From positions 1-14,834 of the forward strand of contig DTPJ01000242.1 of the NCBI GenBank assembly GCA_011334435.1: DNA of 14,834 bases, read 5' to 3'. The notes beneath the pieces were generated by a model. That model did no database searches. It was not told where the DNA came from and was given only the letters and a program-made list of their open reading frames with translations. The stretch is from Candidatus Poribacteria bacterium (GTDB lineage: Bacteria > Poribacteria > DTPJ01). A program made the position numbers and the translations under genes. Every line of letters starts with the position of its first letter. The stretch's first letter is position 1. Of the stretch, positions 1-7,059 are shown piece by piece.

Positions 1-2
1 TG

Positions 3-155
3 ACTGTTACAATCCAAATGAAAACGAAAGAATCAGCGGAAAATGCCTCAAAAAAGCCACATGTTCGCAGGATAGATGAATATACAGTTGAATGCAAAGT
101 TGATAGACATTGTGATGTAGTTAAATGGATAGTGGGGGCAGGGTTACCAGATTAA
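3..155 (+). CDS. C-terminal end of an unidentified protein (partial)
   Basis: An open frame enters from the left edge and runs 50 codons to a TAA at 153-155. The tail reads roughly ...RRIDEYTVECKVDRHCDVVKW...GLPD. I do not recognise it with certainty. The pattern of a short beta-like segment followed by a tryptophan-containing helix and a glycine near the end resembles the C-terminal extension of WYL-domain transcriptional regulators, but fifty residues are too few for a call. It ends 51 bp before the next start on the same strand, and no terminator hairpin lies between them, so it could be co-transcribed with the glycosidase-like gene. The coding status rests only on the uninterrupted frame and its position, so confidence is moderate. 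Confidence 0.45.
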   Translation, partial: TVTIQMKTKESAENASKKPHVRRIDEYTVECKVDRHCDVVKWIVGAGLPD

Positions 156-206
156 TTTTTTATAAACTAATGAACAAATTAATGAAGCATATTTCAAGGA
201 GGGAAA

Positions 207-2876
207 ATGATAAGCACAGCTATTATCTCTTTATTACCTTTGTATTTGATAACATCGTCCATAGTAGAAAACGTTGAGCTATCAAATGAACTTATAAGCA
301 TAGACACGCATAAAGAGTATCCAATTATAATTGATTATAAAAGATTGGACACTCAGTCGTGGTTTGGAGGTGCTGATCCTAATGAAAGATGGATAATAAG
401 CGTTATTAAACCTGATCGGTCAATTGTAAACATTGACAACAATAATGTTCAGGTAAATTGTAATTTTTCAAAAGATCATGCGGAATATGATTTTATATGC
501 TTTATTGAAAGTGATCAAGTTTTAAAGTTCACTACGAGCATATCTTTGGAGTCAGATCAAGTTATTTATAAAATAGGCAATATTAAGCCTAAAGATGGAT
601 ACAAGCTATTTCGGGTAGATTTCCGTAAGAGCATACGTTTATACATTGATGAAAATGCCCCAAATGCTTCAATTTGTGGCGGAAACTTGGGACGCGATCG
701 TAACCCATATTTCCTTGAAGATATAAAGAATGCGAGACCACGCGATCCTCAAAATATAGATATGATAATGTTCTGTCAATCAGGAGCGGTTGCGGTTGGT
801 TATAATAATCTTGTTATACATCCGTGGCGGTTTCAGTGCAAAAGTCAGGGAAGCGACTTTGCCGAGTTTTGGTGTCCTCCATATACTCATACCGTCGTAG
901 CAGGTGCAGGGGATAACTGGACAACAGAGGATTTAGGCGATTTCATTTGTAAGATCGGCATATTAGGAGATTACTCCGAAGACGGCGAAATTGATTGGCG
1001 AGATGGTGCTTCGTTTATCCGCGATAATTTGCCTAATGGTGTCCCGTTGTTTCAGGAATATATGAGATATGAGGCAAACGATGACTTTGACAACTTCATT
1101 GATGTTGTAAGAAGGATATATTATATAACCGACGGACGCCCTCAGTTATGTCTCCACGCTGCATGGCAATATTGGGGCTGGGATAGTGAGTATCCTGCTT
1201 ATATGGAGCCAAACGGTGAATTTGGAGGACGTCCTGCACTTTATAGGCTTATGAGAGAGGCGTCAAAATACCGTTGTATAGTCTCTCTAATTCATAACTT
1301 TGATGATTCATATAAGGACTCACCCGCGTGGAATGAATCTATAATAATTCGCAGGGAAGATCAATCTTTATTAGAGGCGACAGCTTGGGCAGGTGGACGA
1401 AGTTATATCAATAGCCCATTTAAAATGGTTAAATTAGGATGGGCAAAGAAGGTAATTGATGGGTTAGTCTCACAAGGAGCAAGGTTGAGATTATTCTCTG
1501 ACGTCCTATCCGCAGTGCCAGAAAGGGTTGACCACGATAAAGATTTTCCCGCCGATGTTTTGGCAAATCTTGTGCTTGGAAAATTCAAGATAATTGAAAT
1601 GCTAAAAGAAAAAGGCATAACTGTCGGCAGTGAAAGCGTAACATATCCGTTTGTTGGCAAAATATGCACCGCACATTCAATGTCGCTTGGGATCTCTGAT
1701 GATCCTAAAATCGTCCCATTAGGTCCGTTTGTGCTTCATGGGAAAATGGCTTATCAGTCGTGGGGTCATGGCTGTGATACGCTTTTAGCTGGTGTGGATA
1801 ACACAACAGGATGGGACAACGACAGGATATATCTTTGGGCGATGGTCCTTGAACAATATGCAAATAAGCCAATGACTAATTATACACGTCAAAATGGGGT
1901 TTTCCGAACAGAATTCGGCAAAGGGACATTCGTTGAATGGGATAAAGCAAAATCTAACATCAAGGTTGTTGTAGATGGCAGATTAATCAGCAATGGTAAA
2001 AGCAGTTTTATCCCAAAGAAAACTCCTGATGTCTATTTGGTCTATTCCACAACACAAAATCCTCAAAAATACCCTAAACCACAGGGTTGGAATGATATAT
2101 CCAAGCTAAAAATTTATAAACTAAGCGACAGAGGAGAAAAAAAGGTTGAGTTAAGCGGGTTAGTGTCCTTTGATGGGGATAACATAGTGTTTACGCTTAA
2201 ACCACAGACACCATATAGGTTATGCTATGGTGAAGAGGCTTATTTGGCGGACAAGGCGATCCGCGAAACTGAGTTTGATCAACCTAATATAACATGGGAA
2301 GTTGATAATGTTATAGAGGCTTATCCATCTGCAACTAAGCCTTCATGGATACGTAAAAGCACACGAGTTGATCCTACGGGCAAAATTTTATATGTCGGTT
2401 GTGGTGCAAAGTTCCCAACAGAAGAGCAAAGCAGGAATCACGCAGTATCCATAGTTGCCAGAAAGCTAACATGGCAGGTCAGGCAGGTATATGTCAATCG
2501 CTCTCGTGAATATGAAAGACAGATGAACATTGATTATGACAAACTTGGCTTTGATAACTGGAACTTAGGATTAGATGTGACTCAAAATATGTATTCGCTT
2601 GATAAGATAAACGCCAGAGATGATGTTGAATGGTATATTGAAAAGTTAGAAAGCCATGATCCTGAACATAATGATTCGGCTATTATGTATAAGGCTTATG
2701 TCGCTGTGCCAGTGACAAAAAAGGAGATACATGATATATACGTAGAGGCGATAAGATATAATCTTAATTTGGCGAAAAAAGATTTGATCTTAGGCAAGGG
2801 AGATGAAGCACAACTTCAGAATAGAATTAAACTTTGGACGTATATGCTTGAAGAAGAATCAAAAAAAGATCAGTAA
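207..2876 (+). CDS. Secreted GH101-like glycosidase (endo-alpha-N-acetylgalactosaminidase-like) with LPP20-like C-terminal domain
   Basis: This 889-residue protein has a strong Shine-Dalgarno (AAGGAGGG, 196-203) four bases before the ATG. Residues 1-20 are hydrophobic and probably a signal peptide or anchor, although the usual N-terminal lysine/arginine is missing. After a beta-rich region (about 25-240), the stretch GDYSEDGEIDWRDGA (254-268) resembles the segment that opens the catalytic barrel of GH101 enzymes, which release O-linked Gal-GalNAc disaccharides from glycoproteins. In the same order as GH101 come a His-Asn site (LIHNF, 361-365), a strand ending in Asp432 (LFSDV; candidate nucleophile) and Glu476 (GSESV; candidate acid/base). 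Residues 560-680 look like a beta-sandwich. Residues 724-860 (VGCGAKFPTEEQSRNHAV onwards) resemble LPP20-type outer-membrane lipoprotein domains, an unusual fusion. Substrate is unknown and the GH101 assignment is by remembered motifs, so it could be a sister family without that specificity. Confidence 0.62.
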   Translation: MISTAIISLLPLYLITSSIVENVELSNELISIDTHKEYPIIIDYKRLDTQSWFGGADPNERWIISVIKPDRSIVNIDNNNVQVNCNFSKDHAEYDFICFIESDQVLKFTTSISLESDQVIYKIGNIKPKDGYKLFRVDFRKSIRLYIDENAPNASICGGNLGRDRNPYFLEDIKNARPRDPQNIDMIMFCQSGAVAVGYNNLVIHPWRFQCKSQGSDFAEFWCPPYTHTVVAGAGDNWTTEDLGDFICKIGILGDYSEDGEIDWRDGASFIRDNLPNGVPLFQEYMRYEANDDFDNFIDVVRRIYYITDGRPQLCLHAAWQYWGWDSEYPAYMEPNGEFGGRPALYRLMREASKYRCIVSLIHNFDDSYKDSPAWNESIIIRREDQSLLEATAWAGGRSYINSPFKMVKLGWAKKVIDGLVSQGARLRLFSDVLSAVPERVDHDKDFPADVLANLVLGKFKIIEMLKEKGITVGSESVTYPFVGKICTAHSMSLGISDDPKIVPLGPFVLHGKMAYQSWGHGCDTLLAGVDNTTGWDNDRIYLWAMVLEQYANKPMTNYTRQNGVFRTEFGKGTFVEWDKAKSNIKVVVDGRLISNGKSSFIPKKTPDVYLVYSTTQNPQKYPKPQGWNDISKLKIYKLSDRGEKKVELSGLVSFDGDNIVFTLKPQTPYRLCYGEEAYLADKAIRETEFDQPNITWEVDNVIEAYPSATKPSWIRKSTRVDPTGKILYVGCGAKFPTEEQSRNHAVSIVARKLTWQVRQVYVNRSREYERQMNIDYDKLGFDNWNLGLDVTQNMYSLDKINARDDVEWYIEKLESHDPEHNDSAIMYKAYVAVPVTKKEIHDIYVEAIRYNLNLAKKDLILGKGDEAQLQNRIKLWTYMLEEESKKDQ

Positions 2877-2917
2877 TAAGGGTTGCAAACAAAGCACAAA
2901 TGATAATATAATATAGT

Positions 2918-2965
2918 CACTGATTAAGGGATCAGTGATCAGTAATCAGTGATCAGTGATCTGTA
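2918..2965. repeat. 7-bp tandem repeat (ATCAGTG) with an inverted lead copy
   Basis: Five consecutive 7-bp units run from 2931 to 2965: ATCAGTG, ATCAGTA, ATCAGTG, ATCAGTG and ATCTGTA. They are preceded at 2918-2924 by the inverted unit CACTGAT, so the first unit can fold back with it around a TAAGGG loop. Four GATC sites fall within 32 bp. The tract starts about 40 bp after the stop of the GH101-like gene and may serve as a weak transcript end, but there is no T-tract. Polymerase slippage is the simplest origin. Confidence 0.75.
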
Positions 2966-2987
2966 TAAGTGAAGAGTATGAGTTTAT

Positions 2988-2997
2988 TTAATAATAC
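2988..2997. repeat. Left target-site direct repeat of MITE-like copy A
   Basis: TTAATAATA (2988-2996) directly precedes the element terminus CTAAAG, and recurs at 3531-3539 directly after the other end. The next base, C at 2997 and 3540, also matches. This is the expected footprint of a 9-bp target duplication; the tenth base is shared with the terminal C of the element. Confidence 0.75.
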
Positions 2998-3530
2998 TAA
3001 AGTTTGGACAATCCATAAAATGATAGTCTATAATAAAGTTAACCAAATTAATTTTTCAGTTTATGAAATCTCTCTAAATCTCCCTTTTCCAAAAGGAGAA
3101 TTTTAAGGCTTTTTATCTAAAAAGAGAGCTTTCTTAGTCTCCCCCCTTTGAAAAATGGGGATAAAGGCTGACAAGGGTAAGTTTTTTCATAAAATCGCAC
3201 AAAATGAGGCGTTTTAAGCTCCGATAGGAGCGTTATATTTATAGAAAAGTAAAATACAAAAATCTAAACTCCGAAGGAGTGATATATGAGAATGGTTCAA
3301 AGACAATGTTTTTATATTTCGCTCCTCTGGAGCTTTGTATTTTGGCTTTTATCGTTTCTATAAATATGATGCCCCTTCGGGGCTAAAAACAACATTATCT
3401 AACGTTAAAAATAACGTTTTCCCCTTAACTTAATGGCTATGGGATAAAGGGGGATTTAATGTTTTTTCTTGTTATTAAAAATAAATTTGGTTAGCTAACA
3501 ATATTTTTTTAATTCAAAATTGTCCAAAGC
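2997..3530. mobile_element. MITE-like non-autonomous element, copy A
   Basis: The left end CTAAAGTTTGGACAAT (2997-3012) is inverted at the right end as ATTGTCCAAAGC (3519-3530). The right terminus lacks about four bases compared with copy B, apparently from a small deletion at a TTTA/GTTA microhomology. A subterminal inverted repeat, GTTAACCAAATT (3038-3049) against AAATTTGGTTAGCTAAC (about 3483-3499), is also present. The first 130 bp and the last 100 bp match copy B at 9030-9262 in order and orientation, including CTCTAAATCTCCCTTTT, GGATAAAGGGGGATTT and the AGCTAACAA block near the right end. Copy A is longer (534 bp against 233 bp) because about 270 bp of small palindromes sit in its middle. 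It encodes no transposase. It is inserted in the 5' untranslated region of the epimerase gene, ending 10 bp before the GGAGG ribosome site. Confidence 0.78.
3218..3383. repeat. Nested palindrome module inside copy A
   Basis: Four short hairpins are arranged as two inverted pairs: GCTCC/GGAGC (3218-3231), ACTCC/GGAGT (3268-3280), GCTCC/GGAGC (3321-3333) and GCCCC/GGGGC (3371-3383). The outer halves also match as an inverted pair. ATTTATAGAAA follows the first hairpin and TTTCTATAAAT precedes the last, with AAATACAAA and TTTGTATTTT further inside. The module is therefore a large imperfect inverted repeat built from two head-to-head copies of a shorter unit. It is absent from copy B, so it was gained by copy A or lost by copy B. 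It has no coding potential. Confidence 0.65.
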
Positions 3531-3540
3531 TTAATAATAC
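3531..3540. repeat. Right target-site direct repeat of MITE-like copy A
   Basis: TTAATAATAC here repeats 2988-2997 exactly. It abuts the GGAGG ribosome-binding site at 3541-3545, so before insertion the short leader read TTAATAATAC directly followed by GGAGG. Confidence 0.75.
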
Positions 3541-3545
3541 GGAGG
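3541..3545 (+). promoter_or_regulatory. Shine-Dalgarno of the epimerase gene, abutting the element footprint
   Basis: GGAGG lies 8 bases before the ATG at 3554 and fixes that start. It is separated from the mobile element only by the 10-bp direct repeat, so transcription of this cassette must start inside the element or read through it. Confidence 0.8.
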
Positions 3546-3553
3546 CGTAAAAA

Positions 3554-4399
3554 ATGGCAAAATTCGGCATAAATCTACTCTTATGGTCAGGTTCTTTTGA
3601 TAATAAGTCGTTACCTTTATTCAAGAAAGTTGCTGATTTTGGCTTTGATGGTGTAGAGATTCCGATCTTTGACCCATCAATAGTTGATATAAAAGCCACA
3701 AAAGAAGCTCTTAAATCATCTGGATTAGAGGTTACAACATGTGCAATCTTAGGCGATGATAGAGACATTATAAGCGACGATCCTGCAATCCGTGAAAACG
3801 CCAAAAAATATATTAAAGATTGCATTGACATTAGCCATGAGTTAGGAAGCAATATTTTCTGCGGACCGCTTTATAGTGCTGTCGGCAAATTAGTAGGACG
3901 TTCACGCACAGCAGAGGAATGGGATCGGGCAGTTGAAGGTCTAAGCGAAATGGCAAAATATGCAGGCGAAAAAGGCGTCACATTGGCAGTTGAACCGCTA
4001 AACAGATTTGAGACATATTTTATCAATATTGCCCAAGATGCAGTCAAACTTGCCAAAGATATTAATCACCCAAACTTCAAAGTTCACCTTGACACATTCC
4101 ACATGAACATTGAGGAAAAAGATTTATATAAAGCTATAAAAAATACTGGCGAATATCTTGCCCATGTTCACACTTGCGAAAATGACAGAGGGAGACCCGG
4201 CAGTGGAAATGTCAATTGGGACGGTGTTTTCAAGGCTTTACACGAGCTTAATTACAACGGTTGGTTGGTTATAGAGTCGTTTGTTCCTGCGATTGAAGCC
4301 ATTGCAAAAGCTGCTGCTATATGGCGTGAGATAGAGCCGGGCGGAGCAGATGTCATAGCAAAAGAGGGATTAAATTTCATAAAAAGCCGAATGCAATAG
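3554..4399 (+). CDS. D-psicose/D-tagatose 3-epimerase-like sugar epimerase (TIM barrel)
   Basis: This 281-residue cytoplasmic protein of the xylose isomerase-like/AP endonuclease 2 superfamily has the length and motif order of ketose 3-epimerases, which interconvert ketohexoses at C3 using a divalent metal. The four metal-binding and catalytic residues can be placed: Glu147 (VEPLNRFE), Asp180 (VHLDTFHMN), His206 (HVHTCEND) and Glu241 (VIESF). Arg212, six residues after the histidine, matches the substrate-contacting arginine of the known enzymes. The N-terminus FGINLLLW and FDGVEIPI are also typical. It starts after a GGAGG site at 3541-3545 and is the first gene of a plus-strand cassette, 10 bp before the membrane protein gene, which suggests that the transported compound is a sugar or sugar derivative. 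The exact ketose or inosose substrate cannot be read from sequence. Confidence 0.85.
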   Translation: MAKFGINLLLWSGSFDNKSLPLFKKVADFGFDGVEIPIFDPSIVDIKATKEALKSSGLEVTTCAILGDDRDIISDDPAIRENAKKYIKDCIDISHELGSNIFCGPLYSAVGKLVGRSRTAEEWDRAVEGLSEMAKYAGEKGVTLAVEPLNRFETYFINIAQDAVKLAKDINHPNFKVHLDTFHMNIEEKDLYKAIKNTGEYLAHVHTCENDRGRPGSGNVNWDGVFKALHELNYNGWLVIESFVPAIEAIAKAAAIWREIEPGGADVIAKEGLNFIKSRMQ

Positions 4400-4409
4400 T
4401 TAAATTCCT

Positions 4410-6368
4410 ATGGATATAATAAATAAAAGCCATCAAGGCGTCACGTTTAGATCGTTGCTTATTGCCTTCATATTGATACCGATAAATTGCTATTGGGTTA
4501 TTGAGATGGAGGTAATAAGATATTCTGGTCATCCTGTGACCATATCAATATTTTTTAACGTTGTTTTCAACTTATTTGTCCTTATAGGGCTAAATCTACT
4601 GTTAAAAAGATTTCTGCCAAAGCATGTCCTTTCGCAAAGCGAACTGCTTGTAATATATATAATGCTTTCGCTTGCATCAGGCATTGCTGGACATGATATG
4701 TTAGAGATATTAGTCCCAATGCTTGGACATGCCTATCGTTTTGCAACTCCTGAAAATGAATGGTCAGAGCTTTTCTTCAACTATCTTCCTAAATGGCTGA
4801 CAGTTAGCAACGAATCCGCCCTCAATGGCTATTACGAAGGTGATGTAAGCCTCTACACAATATCACAAATTAAGGCTTGGCTACCTGCGGTGCTATGGTG
4901 GACTGCGTTTATAGTTGCCCTCGTTTTTGTTATGCTCTGCATAAATGTCATCGTCAGAAAACAATGGACGCAGACAGAAAAGCTCAGTTATCCTATAATT
5001 CAACTGCCCTTAGAGATGACAAGTCCAAGCCTGAGTTTATTCAAGGCAAAGTTTCTATGGATAGGCTTTACGGTTGCTGCGATACTTGATACCATCAATG
5101 GGCTAAATTCTTTGTTTCCTGCCATTCCTCAAATACCTATCAGGGTTCGCAATGTAGCAGTATTCACAGAAAAGCCTTGGAATGCCATCGGTTGGATACC
5201 TATTTCATTTTATCCCTTCGCCATTGGATTAGGTTTTTTTATACCACTTGATCTCGCGTTTTCATGTTGGTTTTTCTTCTGGTATTGGCGATTCCAAAAC
5301 GTTATCGGAACTGTTTTAGGTATAAGGAGTTTGCCTGCATTTCCATATACAACGGAACAGGCTTCTGGTGGATACATCGCACTTGCGGTTATCGCATTGT
5401 GGATGAGCAGAAATCACCTAAAAGAGGCGTTTAAGAAAATTATCGGATTAAAATCAAGTCTTGATGACACTGATGAACCCTTACGTTATCGGTCTGCTGC
5501 TATTGGGGCGTTAATTGGTTTAGCGTTTATATTCTTTTTCTGCTCAAAATATGGTGCCGCTTCAATCATTTATAAATCTATCGCTGGTATGTCCACTGTG
5601 GTTATGTTAGTGTTTTTCGCTATATATTACGCTATCTCAATAGCTATTGCACGTATGAGGGCTGAGCTTGGAACACCTGTCCATGATCTACACTATGCAG
5701 GACCAGATCAAATAATGGTGAGATTTTGGGGAACTAGGAGGCTGGGTGTTGGAAACTTGACCATGTTTTCATTGTTCTGGTTCATTAACAGGGCTTATAG
5801 AAGTCATCCTATGCCGCATCAATTAGAGGGATTTAAGATGGCAGAGAGGACAAGGACTAGCAATAAAGGGCTTGTCTTCGCTATGATGTTTGCGGTCGCA
5901 TGGGGATCAATATCGGCTTTCTGGGCGTTAATTGACCGCGGATATAGGCTCGGTATGGAAGTTAAGGCTTATTGGCCCTCGCTCTCCGCTTTCGGAAGAG
6001 AACCTTACGATAGGCTACAAAACTGGCTTACAACGCTTTCTGGCACTGATTATCAGCAATCTATATTTACGATAATCGGCTTTGTTTCAACCATATTTCT
6101 TATGATAATGAGAATGAAATTCTTTTGGTGGCCCTTCCATCCCGCAGGTTTTGCAATAACTACAAGCTGGGGTATGAATATAATCTGGTCGTGTCTTTTC
6201 ATAAGCTGGCTGGCTAAGTTATTAATACTAAAATTCGGCGGATTAAAAATGCACCAAAAGGCTATCCCGTTCTTTCTTGGACTTATACTCGGTGAATTTA
6301 CCGCAGGTAGTATATGGACGCTCATCGGTATTACTCTGGGAATTCAAACTTATGGTTTCTGGGTCTAA
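4410..6368 (+). CDS. Large polytopic membrane protein, DUF6785-like (OPT-transporter-like)
   Basis: This 652-residue protein has roughly a dozen hydrophobic segments, the first at about residues 15-35, 43-64, 75-95 and 155-178, and the last three after residue 550. A polar loop carries KQWTQTEKLSYPIIQLPLEM (about 184-203), and a further loop has RMRAELGTPVHDLHYAGPDQ. Both loop motifs are, from memory, typical of the uncharacterised DUF6785/DUF6784 membrane proteins found beside glycosidases and sugar enzymes in Poribacteria, Planctomycetes and Armatimonadota. These look distantly like oligopeptide-transporter (OPT) proteins. The likely role is transport of a glycan product or related solute, by inference from the epimerase 10 bp upstream. 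No good Shine-Dalgarno precedes the ATG, so translation may be coupled to the upstream gene. An internal ATG at residue 33 is less likely because it would lose the first membrane segment. Its TAA overlaps the next start as TAATG. Confidence 0.7.
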   Translation: MDIINKSHQGVTFRSLLIAFILIPINCYWVIEMEVIRYSGHPVTISIFFNVVFNLFVLIGLNLLLKRFLPKHVLSQSELLVIYIMLSLASGIAGHDMLEILVPMLGHAYRFATPENEWSELFFNYLPKWLTVSNESALNGYYEGDVSLYTISQIKAWLPAVLWWTAFIVALVFVMLCINVIVRKQWTQTEKLSYPIIQLPLEMTSPSLSLFKAKFLWIGFTVAAILDTINGLNSLFPAIPQIPIRVRNVAVFTEKPWNAIGWIPISFYPFAIGLGFFIPLDLAFSCWFFFWYWRFQNVIGTVLGIRSLPAFPYTTEQASGGYIALAVIALWMSRNHLKEAFKKIIGLKSSLDDTDEPLRYRSAAIGALIGLAFIFFFCSKYGAASIIYKSIAGMSTVVMLVFFAIYYAISIAIARMRAELGTPVHDLHYAGPDQIMVRFWGTRRLGVGNLTMFSLFWFINRAYRSHPMPHQLEGFKMAERTRTSNKGLVFAMMFAVAWGSISAFWALIDRGYRLGMEVKAYWPSLSAFGREPYDRLQNWLTTLSGTDYQQSIFTIIGFVSTIFLMIMRMKFFWWPFHPAGFAITTSWGMNIIWSCLFISWLAKLLILKFGGLKMHQKAIPFFLGLILGEFTAGSIWTLIGITLGIQTYGFWV

Positions 6369-7057
6369 TGGAGTATCATATTTACGTTGACGGCTCAAAA
6401 TTAAAAGATTCTGTCGGTTATGGTGTTGTCATACTTAAAGATGGCGAAGTGATAGAAGAACTTTATGGAACTGTCCCCGATGAGTTAGTGCAGGGGACAG
6501 AACAGATCGCAGGCGAAATTTTCGCTGTGAAAAAGGCTATTGAATGGTGTCAAAGAAATGGCATTGATGAGGTGTCTATATTCTATGACTATAACGGTAT
6601 AGAAAAATGGGCTATCGGTGATTGGAAAACTAATCTTCCATTGACTAGAGAGTACGCAGAATTTGTGCGGAAGTCGGGCATAAAAATAAACTGGAATAAG
6701 GTTGATAGTCACACAAAAAACATTTGGAATGACAGGGCAGATCAGTTGGCAAAGATGGGGTCAATTTCATTAGAAAAACCGATACCAACTGATCTCCAAA
6801 GGGAAGCTGAAGGATTTATTAAATTTTTACAACTTAATAATTATAAAGCTAATTTGAAGGGCATTTATAATTCAAGTTCCGCTAAAATACAGGTTTTCAA
6901 AGAAGAAACAGATTTAGGGCATATAAATATCTATCTAACAAAGAAAGAAGGGATCATTTTAAGACTTCACGAGTTAAAAGATAAATCTTATGAATCAATA
7001 TTTGATTCTCTTTGGAAAGATTATCTTTATGGCGAAAAACAGTTATTGCTATTTTAA
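6368..7057 (+). CDS. Ribonuclease HI-like protein with extra C-terminal domain
   Basis: The 229-residue protein begins at the ATG overlapping the previous stop (TAATG at 6366-6370). An 18-codon upstream extension is open but lies inside the membrane protein gene and precedes the canonical first strand, so the shorter start is preferred. Residues 1-130 are an RNase H fold with a complete active site: Asp8 (IYVDGS), Glu50 (GEIFAV), Asp74 (FYDYNG), His115 (DSHTKN) and Asp125 (NDRADQLAK). It should cleave the RNA strand of RNA-DNA hybrids. Residues 140-229 are not part of RNase HI. The stretch SAKIQVFKEE...LGHINIYLTKKEG resembles the small TBP-like N-terminal domain of RNase HIII (DUF3378), here at the opposite end; this is a tentative match. 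Translational coupling to a transporter-like gene is odd for a nucleic-acid enzyme. The gene ends 2 bp from convergent nadA. Confidence 0.8.
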   Translation: MEYHIYVDGSKLKDSVGYGVVILKDGEVIEELYGTVPDELVQGTEQIAGEIFAVKKAIEWCQRNGIDEVSIFYDYNGIEKWAIGDWKTNLPLTREYAEFVRKSGIKINWNKVDSHTKNIWNDRADQLAKMGSISLEKPIPTDLQREAEGFIKFLQLNNYKANLKGIYNSSSAKIQVFKEETDLGHINIYLTKKEGIILRLHELKDKSYESIFDSLWKDYLYGEKQLLLF

Positions 7058-7059
7058 TT

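Noticed and set aside
1403..1669. Antisense open frame of 88 codons inside the GH101-like gene
   Set aside because: It lies wholly within a well-supported gene on the other strand, has no ribosome site and its product has no recognisable pattern. The other short frames inside coding genes (3514-3852, 6053-6325, 7400-7720, 10681-11085, 14054-14278 and similar) were dropped for the same reason.
2931..2965. CRISPR-like repeat array
   Set aside because: Units are 7 bp and contiguous without spacers, and no cas gene is present.
6314..6367. Upstream start for the RNase H-like gene
   Set aside because: The extra 18 residues overlap the membrane protein gene and precede the canonical first strand of the RNase H fold. 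The ATG in the TAATG junction gives the expected N-terminus.
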